NCBI GenBank assembly: GCA_002375465.1
Contig: DFLT01000013.1
Location: 575-44,883, forward strand
Direction: 5' to 3'
From: Alphaproteobacteria bacterium UBA3612
GTDB lineage: Bacteria > Pseudomonadota > Alphaproteobacteria > Sphingomonadales > Sphingomonadaceae
DNA length: 44,309 nt
Positions 23,447 to 30,116 of the stretch are shown here, piece by piece (position 1 is the stretch's first letter; each line of letters opens with the position of its first letter). The translations under genes and the position numbers were made by a program. Below the pieces are notes generated by a model. That model saw nothing but the letters and a program-made list of their open reading frames with translations, made no database searches and had not been told where the DNA came from.

Positions 23447-24984
23447 AGACAGACAGTTCGACGAAGCCATTTGCCGACATGCAGTTCACCGGGGCCAGGT
23501 ATCTGGTGGTCGCCGGGTGGGTAGCCACGGCCCTGCTGGCGGTGTTCGGTCTATTGCTGCAATATGAGGCTGCGGCGGCGGCCGTCACCGCGTCCGCGAT
23601 CGCCAATATCGTGCCCAGCCTGCTCGTGTGGAGAGGGCAGAGGGGGACGGCCGTTCATGTCGCTGTCGGATTGATGATGGCTGTGCACCCGGCCGCGCTG
23701 GTCTATTTGTTCCAGGTTCAGCCCTGGCAGATCGACATGCATATGTATTTCTTTGTCGCGCTGGCCGGTCTGACGCTGCTGTGCGATCGCTGGCCACTGA
23801 TCGCCGCCGGCACGCTGACCGCCGTCCATCATCTGCTTCTGAACTATATTGCACCCGAATGGGTCTTCTTGGGCAGCGGCCAGCTGACGCGGGTTTTCGT
23901 GCATGCCCTCGCAGTCACGATACAGGTCGCCGTCCTGATCCTGCTGGTAGAGCGGGTCCGAATCCTGTCGCTGCAGCAGGAGCGCGAGCGCGACAATATC
24001 GAGGCGCACCGCAAGACGGCGGAAGATGCGCGGCGGGAGGCAGAGGCCGCACTGGCGGCCCGTGCCGATGCAGAACGTCGAGCAGCCACCGCTGCCGCCG
24101 AACGGCAGTCGGCAGAACGCGAAGCCGAAGCCCGGCGACGGAAGGACCTGCTGGAACTCGCAGAGAATTTCGAAGCGTCTATCTCCTCCGTCGTGATCAG
24201 CCTGAGCGCGGAGGCCGAACGCCTGAATGGGACATCGCGGCAATTGCGCGACGTATCCAGCAAGTCGCATCAGGATGCCACGAGCGTTGATCGCCTGGCA
24301 CGCGCGGCGGCGTCCTTCGCACAGCAGGTCGCGCGCGGAACAAGCGCGATTGCGGGATCGGTCGCCGAGATAGCGCAGAACAGCGACCAGCAGGTTCGCA
24401 TCAGCGCCGATGCGGACCGGCAGTCGCAGGCGGGGGTCACGGCCGTTACGGAACTTGCCGGGCGTGCGACGAATATCGAGGAGTTCGTGGGCTTGATCAG
24501 GGAAATTTCCGATCAGACGAACCTGCTGTCGCTGAACGCGACCATAGAGGCAGCGCGCGCGGGCGAAGCGGGGCGCGGTTTTTCCGTTGTGGCGCAGGAG
24601 GTGAAGACTCTCGCCGCCAGGACAGTAAACGCCACGCAGCGCATCGATGCACTATTGTCTGAGGTAGGTACGGACGCGTCGCGCGCGACAGGCTCCATCG
24701 ACACCATCCGCAGGATGACGGCCGACCTTCTTGGCAGCTCCTCGGTCATTTCCGCTGCGATCGAGGAACAGGGACGGACCACGTCCGATATTGAAGACAG
24801 CGCCCGCCTGGCGTCGGAACAGGTGAAGGAAATCTCGGTCGAGATCGAACGGCTGATGCAGCGGGTGTCGACCACGGACACCTTGTCAGGCGCGGTCGCG
24901 GCCGCTGCCGAGGCGTTGACGAAGGGGGCGGAAGATCTCTCCCGCTCGACGCAAGGCTTCGTTGGCCAGCTAAGGGCGGCCTAA
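23443..24984 (+). CDS. Methyl-accepting chemotaxis protein with six-helix membrane sensor
   Basis: The 513-residue receptor has about six hydrophobic helices (roughly residues 18-172) with almost no periplasmic domain, so it likely senses a membrane-related or small signal. Histidines cluster in this region: VHVAVGLMMAVHP, DMHMYFF, AVHHLLLNY and VHALAV. A charged, Ala-rich coiled coil (about 175-235) leads to the cytoplasmic signalling domain. Its tip is EISDQTNLLSLNATIEAARA with GEAGRGFSVVAQEVKTLA, which binds CheA and CheW. No classical HAMP domain is evident. I chose ATG 23443 (overlapping the upstream stop) over 23425. No CheA, CheW or flagellar genes are in the window. It lies between rplA and rplJ in the opposite direction, an unexpected place. 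Confidence 0.9.
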   Translation: MKTDSSTKPFADMQFTGARYLVVAGWVATALLAVFGLLLQYEAAAAAVTASAIANIVPSLLVWRGQRGTAVHVAVGLMMAVHPAALVYLFQVQPWQIDMHMYFFVALAGLTLLCDRWPLIAAGTLTAVHHLLLNYIAPEWVFLGSGQLTRVFVHALAVTIQVAVLILLVERVRILSLQQERERDNIEAHRKTAEDARREAEAALAARADAERRAATAAAERQSAEREAEARRRKDLLELAENFEASISSVVISLSAEAERLNGTSRQLRDVSSKSHQDATSVDRLARAAASFAQQVARGTSAIAGSVAEIAQNSDQQVRISADADRQSQAGVTAVTELAGRATNIEEFVGLIREISDQTNLLSLNATIEAARAGEAGRGFSVVAQEVKTLAARTVNATQRIDALLSEVGTDASRATGSIDTIRRMTADLLGSSSVISAAIEEQGRTTSDIEDSARLASEQVKEISVEIERLMQRVSTTDTLSGAVAAAAEALTKGAEDLSRSTQGFVGQLRAA

Positions 24985-24986
24985 AG

Positions 24987-25020
24987 AAAAGGGGCCGGAA
25001 GAGTTTCCCCTCCCGGCCCC
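24987..25020 (-). terminator. Terminator between rplA and the chemoreceptor gene
   Basis: GGGGCCGG (24991-24998) and CCGGCCCC (25013-25020) form an 8-bp GC stem. On the minus strand the stem is followed by TTTTCTTT, so it ends the secE-nusG-rplK-rplA transcript. It may also stop the chemoreceptor transcript from the other side, though there is no T run in that direction. Confidence 0.8.
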
Positions 25021-25046
25021 GATAGTTCTGAAATTTGGCGGTACGC

Positions 25047-25745
25047 TTAGATCGCGTCGGTTTCCGCCAGATCGACCTTCACGCCTGCACCCATCGACGA
25101 GCTGACCGCGAGCTTGCGGACATATTTGCCCTTCGCGCCTGCGGGCTTCGCCTTGACGACGGCATTCAGAAGCGCGTTGAAGTTCTCCATCAGGTCAGCC
25201 TCGCTGAAGCTGGCCTTGCCAATGCCGGCATGAACGATACCCGCCTTTTCGACGCGGTACTGCACCTGGCCGCTCTTTGCGTCCTCGACAGCCTTTGCGA
25301 CGTCCATGGTGACGGTGCCCAGCTTGGGGTTCGGCATCAGGCCCTTCGGACCCAGAATCTTACCCAGGCGACCGACGACACCCATCATGTCCGGCGTCGC
25401 GATGACGCGGTCATAATCGAGATTGCCTGCCTGCATATCCTCCATCAGGTCCTCCGCGCCGACGCGATCCGCGCCTGCTGCCTCGGCCTTGGCGACATTG
25501 TCGCCCTTGGCGAAGACGGCGACCTTCATGGTCTTGCCCGTACCCTTTGGCAGGGACACCATGCCGCGTACCTGCTGGTCCGCGTGACGGGGATCGACGC
25601 CCAGGTTCATCGCGACTTCGATGGTCTCGTCGAACTTCGCCGTTGCCAGCTCCTTCACCAGCTTGATGGCGTCGGACGGGCTGTAGAACTTCTCGGCGTC
25701 GACCTTCTTTTCCAGGTCCTTACGCTTTTTCGTCTGCTGTGCCAT
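25047..25745 (-). CDS. rplA: 50S ribosomal protein L1
   Basis: The 232-residue protein forms the L1 stalk that moves deacylated tRNA from the E site and can repress translation of its own operon. Typical segments are KKVDAEKFYSPSDAIKLVKE, DETIEVAMNLGVDPRHADQQ, RGMVSLPKGTGK, LGKILGPKGLMPNPKLGTV and AKSGQVQYRVEKAGIVHAGIGK. The start is ATG 25745, with GGAGGG from the end of rplK 10 bases upstream; the frame extending to 25892 is a shadow of rplK. Only 4 bases separate it from rplK. Confidence 0.98.
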   Translation of the reverse strand: MAQQTKKRKDLEKKVDAEKFYSPSDAIKLVKELATAKFDETIEVAMNLGVDPRHADQQVRGMVSLPKGTGKTMKVAVFAKGDNVAKAEAAGADRVGAEDLMEDMQAGNLDYDRVIATPDMMGVVGRLGKILGPKGLMPNPKLGTVTMDVAKAVEDAKSGQVQYRVEKAGIVHAGIGKASFSEADLMENFNALLNAVVKAKPAGAKGKYVRKLAVSSSMGAGVKVDLAETDAI

Positions 25746-25749
25746 GATC

Positions 25750-26181
25750 TTAGCCCTCCACCACTTCGATGCCCATCGAACGGGCGGACCCGGCGATGAT
25801 CTTCTCGGCCTGATCGAGATCGTTTGCGGAAAGATCGGCCATTTTCGCCTCGGCGATTTCGCGGATCTGGCTGCGCTTGATCTGACCCGCAATCTCCGTA
25901 CCGGGCGCCTTGGCGCCGGACTTCAGCTTGGTGGCCTGCTTGATATAGTAGGAGGCTGGCGGCGTCTTCGTGGTGAAGCTGAACGACCGGTCGGCATAGA
26001 CGGTGATAACCGTCGGGATCGGGGAGTTTTTCTCCAGATCCTGCGTCGCGGCGTTGAACGCCTTCGTGAATTCCATGATGTTGACGCCGCGCTGACCCAA
26101 TGCGGGGCCAAGCGGTGGCGATGGGTTCGCGGCGCCCGCGGGCACCTGCAGTTTGATGTAGCCAGTAATCTTCTTGGCCAT
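25750..26181 (-). CDS. rplK: 50S ribosomal protein L11
   Basis: L11 binds the GTPase-associated centre of 23S rRNA and takes part in factor binding and the stringent response. The 143-residue length is standard. It begins MAKKITGYIKLQVPAG, followed by NPSPPLGPALGQRGVNIMEF (the conserved N-terminal proline-rich region) and ends with an RNA-binding domain containing LSANDLDQAEKIIAGSARSMG. It is immediately followed by rplA. A palindromic repeat separates it from nusG. Confidence 0.98.
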   Translation of the reverse strand: MAKKITGYIKLQVPAGAANPSPPLGPALGQRGVNIMEFTKAFNAATQDLEKNSPIPTVITVYADRSFSFTTKTPPASYYIKQATKLKSGAKAPGTEIAGQIKRSQIREIAEAKMADLSANDLDQAEKIIAGSARSMGIEVVEG

Positions 26182-26260
26182 GTTCGTCCTTTCTCAGACT
26201 TAGCGGTCAAGCAGCGTGCCGAAGCGCGCCTTCCGCGGTTTGTTTGCCACCTCTTCAAAA

Positions 26261-26352
26261 CCGTCACCCCGGCGAAGGCCGGGGCCATGTTCGAAATCCT
26301 CCCGCAGGCGGCGATGGCGGGAGGTGGATCCCGGCCTCTGCCGGGACGACGG
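26261..26352. repeat. Palindromic intergenic repeat of the sphingomonad REP-like type
   Basis: Outer arms around CACCCCGGCGAAGGCCGGG (from 26265) and CCCGGCCTCTGCCGGGACG (from 26330) are inverted, and a second inverted pair, CCTCCCGC (26299-26306) and GCGGGAGG (26317-26324), is nested inside. A GTC-CCCGGCGAAGGCCGGG core of this type is very common between genes in alphaproteobacteria. It sits between nusG and rplK inside one operon, so the transcript would fold into a long hairpin there. Confidence 0.75.
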
Positions 26353-26363
26353 TAAAGTCCTGT

Positions 26364-26903
26364 TTATTTCTGCCGTTCGACCTGGTCGAAATTGAGTTCG
26401 ACCGGGGTTGCGCGACCAAAGATGGAGACGGAAACCTTTACGCGGCCCTTCTCGAAATCGATTTCCTCGACAATGCCGTTGAAGCTGGCAAACGGCCCGT
26501 CGAGAACCTTGACCTCGTCGCCGATCTCGAAGTCGACCTTGACCTGCTGCTTGGGTGCGTTGGCCTGCTCTTCCTTGGTCGACATGATGCGGTCGGCCTC
26601 GGCCTGGCTGATCGGGCTGGGCTTGCCATTGGCGCCCAGAAAGCCCGTAACCTTCGGCGTGTTGTTGATCAGGTGGAAACTGTCATCGGACATGTGCAGC
26701 TTTGCCAGCACATAGCCGGGAAAGAAGCGGCGTTCGGTCTGAACCTTCTTGCCGCGCTTGATCTCTGTCACCTCTTCGGTCGGAACCTCGATCGCCTCGA
26801 TCAGTTCGGAAAGCCCGGTACGCTCCGCCTCGGCGAGGATTGCCTCCTTCACCTTGTTTTCGAAGCCCGAATAGGCCTGTACGATGTACCAGCGCGCTGC
26901 CAT
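26364..26903 (-). CDS. nusG: Transcription termination/antitermination factor NusG
   Basis: NusG binds RNA polymerase, supports processive elongation and links it to Rho and to ribosomal protein S10. The 179-residue protein starts ARWYIVQAYSGFENKVKE, the NGN domain, which includes RRFFPGYVLAKLHMSDDSFH. The C-terminal KOW domain has FEIGDEVKVLDGPFASFNGIVEEID. The ATG at 26903 follows AAGGGTTGAA. It lies 16 bases after secE. Confidence 0.98.
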   Translation of the reverse strand: MAARWYIVQAYSGFENKVKEAILAEAERTGLSELIEAIEVPTEEVTEIKRGKKVQTERRFFPGYVLAKLHMSDDSFHLINNTPKVTGFLGANGKPSPISQAEADRIMSTKEEQANAPKQQVKVDFEIGDEVKVLDGPFASFNGIVEEIDFEKGRVKVSVSIFGRATPVELNFDQVERQK

Positions 26904-26919
26904 TTCAACCCTTACCTTA

Positions 26920-27114
26920 TCAACCGACCGACAGGACCAGCTGGATCAGATTGCCCAGCACGGCGTCCACACCCAGAAAGAAGACACTTAGAAGCGTGGT
27001 CATGATCAGGACCATGATGGTCGTAATCACTGTCTCGCGCCGCGTGGGCCATGTCACCTTTGACATTTCCTGCCGCACTTCGCGTACGAACTGACCTGGA
27101 CTCGACCTTGCCAT
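26920..27114 (-). CDS. secE: Preprotein translocase subunit SecE
   Basis: SecE clamps the SecY channel in the inner membrane. This is the short, single-helix form (64 residues): an amphipathic helix with REVRQEMSKVTWPTRRET, the family signature, then one transmembrane helix (about residues 30-60). It lies directly upstream of nusG, the usual pair, and downstream of tRNA-Trp. Confidence 0.97.
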   Translation of the reverse strand: MARSSPGQFVREVRQEMSKVTWPTRRETVITTIMVLIMTTLLSVFFLGVDAVLGNLIQLVLSVG

Positions 27115-27242
27115 TCTGACGCTTCGCCCTCTCGACTTCTTCCGGGTACAACAAAACGCCCGCTGCCACCCGGCTTTTTGGGTGGCGCCGGCGGTAGCGA
27201 CCTAACCTAATGTCCCCGTCTCTATTCTGCCAGTCCATAGGA

Positions 27243-27318
27243 TGGCAGGGGCGGAGGGACTCGAACCCACGGCCCTCGGTTTTGGAGACCGATGCTCTAC
27301 CAACTGAGCTACACCCCT
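27243..27318 (-). tRNA. tRNA-Trp (anticodon CCA)
   Basis: The 76-base gene on the minus strand folds into a full cloverleaf: acceptor AGGGGTG with CGCCCCT (one U-G pair), D arm GCTC with GAGC, anticodon stem TCGGT with ACCGA around loop CTCCAAA, and T arm with GGTTCGAGTCC. The anticodon CCA is at 27285-27283. The CCA tail is encoded. Position upstream of secE-nusG is the common bacterial arrangement. Confidence 0.97.
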
Positions 27319-27570
27319 AGAAACCGGGAGCGCGGCGTATAGGCGGGTCGGGCGGGAGTCGCAAGCGGCAAGGGCAATGAAGACGGCAATCCCGGGCGCC
27401 GACCAGCCGGGCGAAGAAATTCTGTCGAATAATCTTACAGTTTCGAATGTGGAACAAAATGGACTTGCATGCGTGTGGACGGATTTCAGCCGCGCGAGCG
27501 ATACCCTCTCGAATTGGCCCGAAACTTGCTTTTGCCTGAGTCCCATTAACCACATAATTTGAGACAATTA

Positions 27571-28158
27571 ATGTATATTAGCGTACAAGCGTCCCTAGCC
27601 GCAGGCATTGCCCTGCTCGCCGCCTCCACCGCCTCCGCTGCCATTGTGGGTTTTACCGGCAATGTCGACTTCACCGACGAGGATTATCAGATCGTTCTGG
27701 ACGGCGGCACCGCCGGCTATACGTTCAGCAATGGCGGACCCGGCGGCTTCTTCGGCCTGCCGCAGGCTGCCATCTCCACGCAAGGTTCCGCCGAGGTGCT
27801 GACTGTCTTTGGTGAGCCCACATCATTCTTCACCGATGATCGTGCGCCGTTTGTCGATGGCACGATATTGGGCTCCTATGCATCTTTCGACCTTCCTGCA
27901 GTGATCGACGGGGCGGCAACCGATGCGTACATCGCGCTTCGGTTCACGCTGCTCGACGGCGTACATTACGGCTATGCACGCCTCGCCGGCACAACCTTGT
28001 TCGAGTTCGGTTATGAGGACCAGGCCGGGGTCGGCGTTCAGGCCGGCGATGCCCCCGATATCCTGCTGCCCATCGAGGACGTGCCGGAGCCGGGTGCGCT
28101 TGGCCTGCTGGGTCTTGGCCTGCTCGCAGTCGGCCTGCGCCGCCGCGCACGTTCCTGA
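27571..28158 (+). CDS. PEP-CTERM sorting domain protein
   Basis: This 195-residue exported protein has a signal peptide (ALLAASTASAA) and a C-terminal sorting signal: VPEPGALGLLGLGLLAVGLRRR, in which the PEP motif is followed by one helix and a basic tail. Exosortase is expected to process such proteins during export to the surface, often alongside exopolysaccharide production. The middle is glycine- and acid-rich with beta-strand character and no recognised domain. The start is ATG 27571; a TTG at 27559 is also in frame. No exosortase gene lies in the window, so sorting must rely on genes elsewhere. The 27319-27570 gap before it holds only promoters for this gene and the divergent tRNA, as far as I can see. 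Confidence 0.85.
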   Translation: MYISVQASLAAGIALLAASTASAAIVGFTGNVDFTDEDYQIVLDGGTAGYTFSNGGPGGFFGLPQAAISTQGSAEVLTVFGEPTSFFTDDRAPFVDGTILGSYASFDLPAVIDGAATDAYIALRFTLLDGVHYGYARLAGTTLFEFGYEDQAGVGVQAGDAPDILLPIEDVPEPGALGLLGLGLLAVGLRRRARS

Positions 28159-28172
28159 ATCCAGCAGCATGA

Positions 28173-28210
28173 AAAAAGGGCGGGTCCCCCCCAAGGGATC
28201 CGCCCTCTTC
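28173..28210. terminator. Bidirectional terminator between PEP-CTERM and hsp20 genes
   Basis: AGGGCGGGTCCC (28177-28188) and GGGATCCGCCCT (28195-28206) form a 12-bp stem with one G-T pair and a 6-base loop. On the minus strand it is followed by six T bases, on the plus strand by CTTCTT, so it can serve both convergent genes. Confidence 0.85.
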
Positions 28211-28229
28211 TTAGTGGCAGAGGCGCGGG

Positions 28230-28709
28230 TTACGCGGCCTTCTGGGCTTCTTCTTTCCGGTTGCTCTCACCTTCGATCGCACGTGGCCGCTGCTCGCCGC
28301 CAATATGGATCTTGCGAGGCTTCTTGTGCTCCGGAATTTCGCGCACCAGCCCGATGTTCAGGAGGCCGTTCTCGAACGTCGCCTCCGTGACCTTGATCAC
28401 GTCGGCAAGTTGGAAGCGGCGCTCGAATGCGCGCTTGCCAATGCCGCGATGCAGGAATTCGCGATCCGCCTCGTCCTCGGCGGCGCGGCCGGTGACGATC
28501 AGCGAATTTTCCTGAACCGTCAGGTCGAGCTCGTCTTGGGTAAATCCCGCGACGGCCATCTGGATGCGATACTCATTCTCGCCCAGCTTCTCGATATTAT
28601 AGGGGGGGTAGGCACTCCCCTCGTCGCGGGTAGCGAAATCCGCCAGTCGGCCGAGATTCTCAAAGCCGATCGAGGAGCGGAGGAGGGGGGTCAGATCAAA
28701 ACTACGCAT
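28230..28709 (-). CDS. Small heat shock protein, Hsp20/IbpA type
   Basis: The 159-residue ATP-independent chaperone holds unfolding proteins during heat stress. It starts MRSFDLTPLLRSSIGFENL, like IbpA proteins, then an alpha-crystallin domain: PPYNIEKLGENEYRIQMAVAG, LTVQENSLIVTGR, FLHRGIGKRAFERRFQL, and the ATFENGLLNIGLVREIPE strand, with a short charged tail. Two ATG codons (28718 and 28709) are possible; I chose 28709 because the AGGA ribosome site then has 8-base spacing and because the leader folds as a ROSE-type element relative to it. Heat control through that leader is inferred. Confidence 0.95.
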   Translation of the reverse strand: MRSFDLTPLLRSSIGFENLGRLADFATRDEGSAYPPYNIEKLGENEYRIQMAVAGFTQDELDLTVQENSLIVTGRAAEDEADREFLHRGIGKRAFERRFQLADVIKVTEATFENGLLNIGLVREIPEHKKPRKIHIGGEQRPRAIEGESNRKEEAQKAA

Positions 28710-28766
28710 GTGATTCATCCTTCTTCCAAAGCGATGTTGTGGTCGAGGCCGCCATCATGGCCGGCC
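28710..28766 (-). promoter_or_regulatory. ROSE-like RNA thermometer in the hsp20 leader
   Basis: On the minus strand the transcript reads CATCGCTTTGGAAGAAGGATG (28736-28716) just before the start codon. The segment TCGCT fits the UYGCU anti-ribosome-site motif of ROSE elements, and it faces AGGA with the characteristic opposed G residues. Upstream a second hairpin forms from GGCC-GCC and GGC-GGCC (28747-28766) with a bulged base. ROSE elements typically control hsp20 genes in alphaproteobacteria by hiding the ribosome site at low temperature. The full element may extend further upstream; the match is by motif and layout only. Confidence 0.55.
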
Positions 28767-28868
28767 CCTGTCGGCGATTACCGCATCCACACCGGATCCC
28801 CGGCTGCGAAAGCGGCTTTCACCTGTGATCGTAGCTGGTTATTAACCATTCCGCGTTCAAGGGGGCAT

Positions 28869-29366
28869 GTGAACGAAAATGACCCAGATCCGGTGGAAAC
28901 GCTGATGCGCGGAGACGACTTGAAGCTGACGAACAAGCTGGTGGCCAGCCTCTATACCGAGGCGATGGTGCTGGCCGACGAGGCGCGTTCTTATTTCGAC
29001 CAGAACGGCAAGGCGGATCGCGAGGCGCTTGGCCCGGTCGAGCGGGTGCAGTTTTCCTGCGAATCGCTGCGCGTCACCACCCGACTGATGCATGCCGTCT
29101 CCTGGCTTCTTACGCGAAAAGCCGTGGAGGCGGGCGAATTGTCCGCCGAAGAGGCCCTGCATCCGGAACGGCGCCTGGGCAGTGCCGGTGAAAGCGCGGC
29201 AACCGCTGACGTCCTTGCGCAATTGCCGGAGGAGGCGCGTACCATCATACTGGCCAGCCGCGACCTTTACAGTCGCGTGCAACGTCTGGATGCGCAACTG
29301 GTGGTGGAGGACGCCCCGCTAAGTCCGGCGCGGCAATTGCTGGGCAGGTTGGAAAGTTCGCTTTAA
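28869..29366 (+). CDS. DUF1465 family protein, RcdA-like
   Basis: The 165-residue, mainly helical, soluble protein matches DUF1465, the family of Caulobacter RcdA, an adaptor that with CpdR helps ClpXP degrade the cell-cycle regulator CtrA. Recognisable segments are LVASLYTEAMVLADEARSYFD, LGPVERVQFSCESLRVTTRLMHAVSWLLTRKAV and the C-terminal LSPARQLLGRLESSL. I chose GTG 28869, which has AAGGGGG five bases upstream; the longer frame beginning at 28305 runs antisense through hsp20. A role in regulated proteolysis is inherited from the Caulobacter family member and not shown here. It converges with the phosphatase gene. Confidence 0.8.
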   Translation: MNENDPDPVETLMRGDDLKLTNKLVASLYTEAMVLADEARSYFDQNGKADREALGPVERVQFSCESLRVTTRLMHAVSWLLTRKAVEAGELSAEEALHPERRLGSAGESAATADVLAQLPEEARTIILASRDLYSRVQRLDAQLVVEDAPLSPARQLLGRLESSL

Positions 29367-29382
29367 CGGCTCGTTGAGCGCC

Positions 29383-29919
29383 TTAGACGTCCGGGCCAAG
29401 TGCAGGATCCAGATCTCGCGGTCTGACCAATTGTGCGATGCGGCCACTTCCCGCCGTTACATCCGCCCAATTCTCTACATCGAAGCGCATCTCGCACAGC
29501 GTCGCCGTCGGATATTTGACATCGATCGCCCGCCGGTATTCTGAGCCATCGGCGGGGGTCAGCAGAAACACGAGATCCTCCAGGCCGGGATTGTGGCCGA
29601 CGAGGAGCAGGCGGTCGCTGCCGGGCTCGGTCTCGTGCACGACGTCGAGAAGCGTCTCGCCGGCCGCCATGTAAATTCGGCGATCGAAGCGGGGCGTGAA
29701 TTGGCGGCCAAGTCCCTCCTCGACCCCTTCAAGCGTCTCGATGACGCGAACGGCGGGGGACGCCACCACCTCGTCGAATTCCAGATTCTCCTGCCGCATA
29801 TGCCGTCCCATCGTAACGGCGGCGCGGCGGCCCTTGGCATTCAGGGGACGGTCGAAATCCCGTTCCACCAGGTCATCCCAGCTGGACTTCGCATGACGCA
29901 AAAGAGTGACGCTCTTCAT
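29383..29919 (-). CDS. SixA-like histidine phosphatase
   Basis: The 178-residue protein belongs to the histidine phosphatase superfamily. The phosphate-binding motif LLRHAKSSW at residues 6-14 carries the nucleophilic His and is the SixA version of RHG. The second part DFDRPLNAKGRRAA, the SPAVRVIET segment and the late LLVGHNPGLEDL with the second His complete the site. E. coli SixA removes phosphate from histidine-containing phosphotransfer proteins, but members act on various substrates, so the target here is unknown. The ATG at 29919 begins MKSVTLLRHAK. Confidence 0.9.
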   Translation of the reverse strand: MKSVTLLRHAKSSWDDLVERDFDRPLNAKGRRAAVTMGRHMRQENLEFDEVVASPAVRVIETLEGVEEGLGRQFTPRFDRRIYMAAGETLLDVVHETEPGSDRLLLVGHNPGLEDLVFLLTPADGSEYRRAIDVKYPTATLCEMRFDVENWADVTAGSGRIAQLVRPRDLDPALGPDV

Positions 29920-29996
29920 AATGCGGTGCCGTAGCGTCGAGGGGGCGGCGCGTCATCGGAAAAATTGTGACGGAATCATTATCTGCGCCAGATTGA

Positions 29997-30022
29997 GGGG
30001 GCTGAGGCCGGCCGCAGCCCCC
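29997..30022 (-). terminator. Strong hairpin after the dipeptidase gene
   Basis: GGGGGCTG (29997-30004) and CAGCCCCC (30015-30022) enclose the self-complementary GGCCGGCC, giving an almost perfect 26-base palindrome about 95 bases past the dipeptidase stop. There is no clear T run, so terminator function is likely but not certain. Confidence 0.5.
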
Positions 30023-30116
30023 CTTCGCAATAACCATCTGCCAAGCTCAAAGCCCAACGTCTTCTGGCTGAACCGCTATAGGGGGGCATCCCCCTCCCCC
30101 GCGTTTCGGAGTACGC

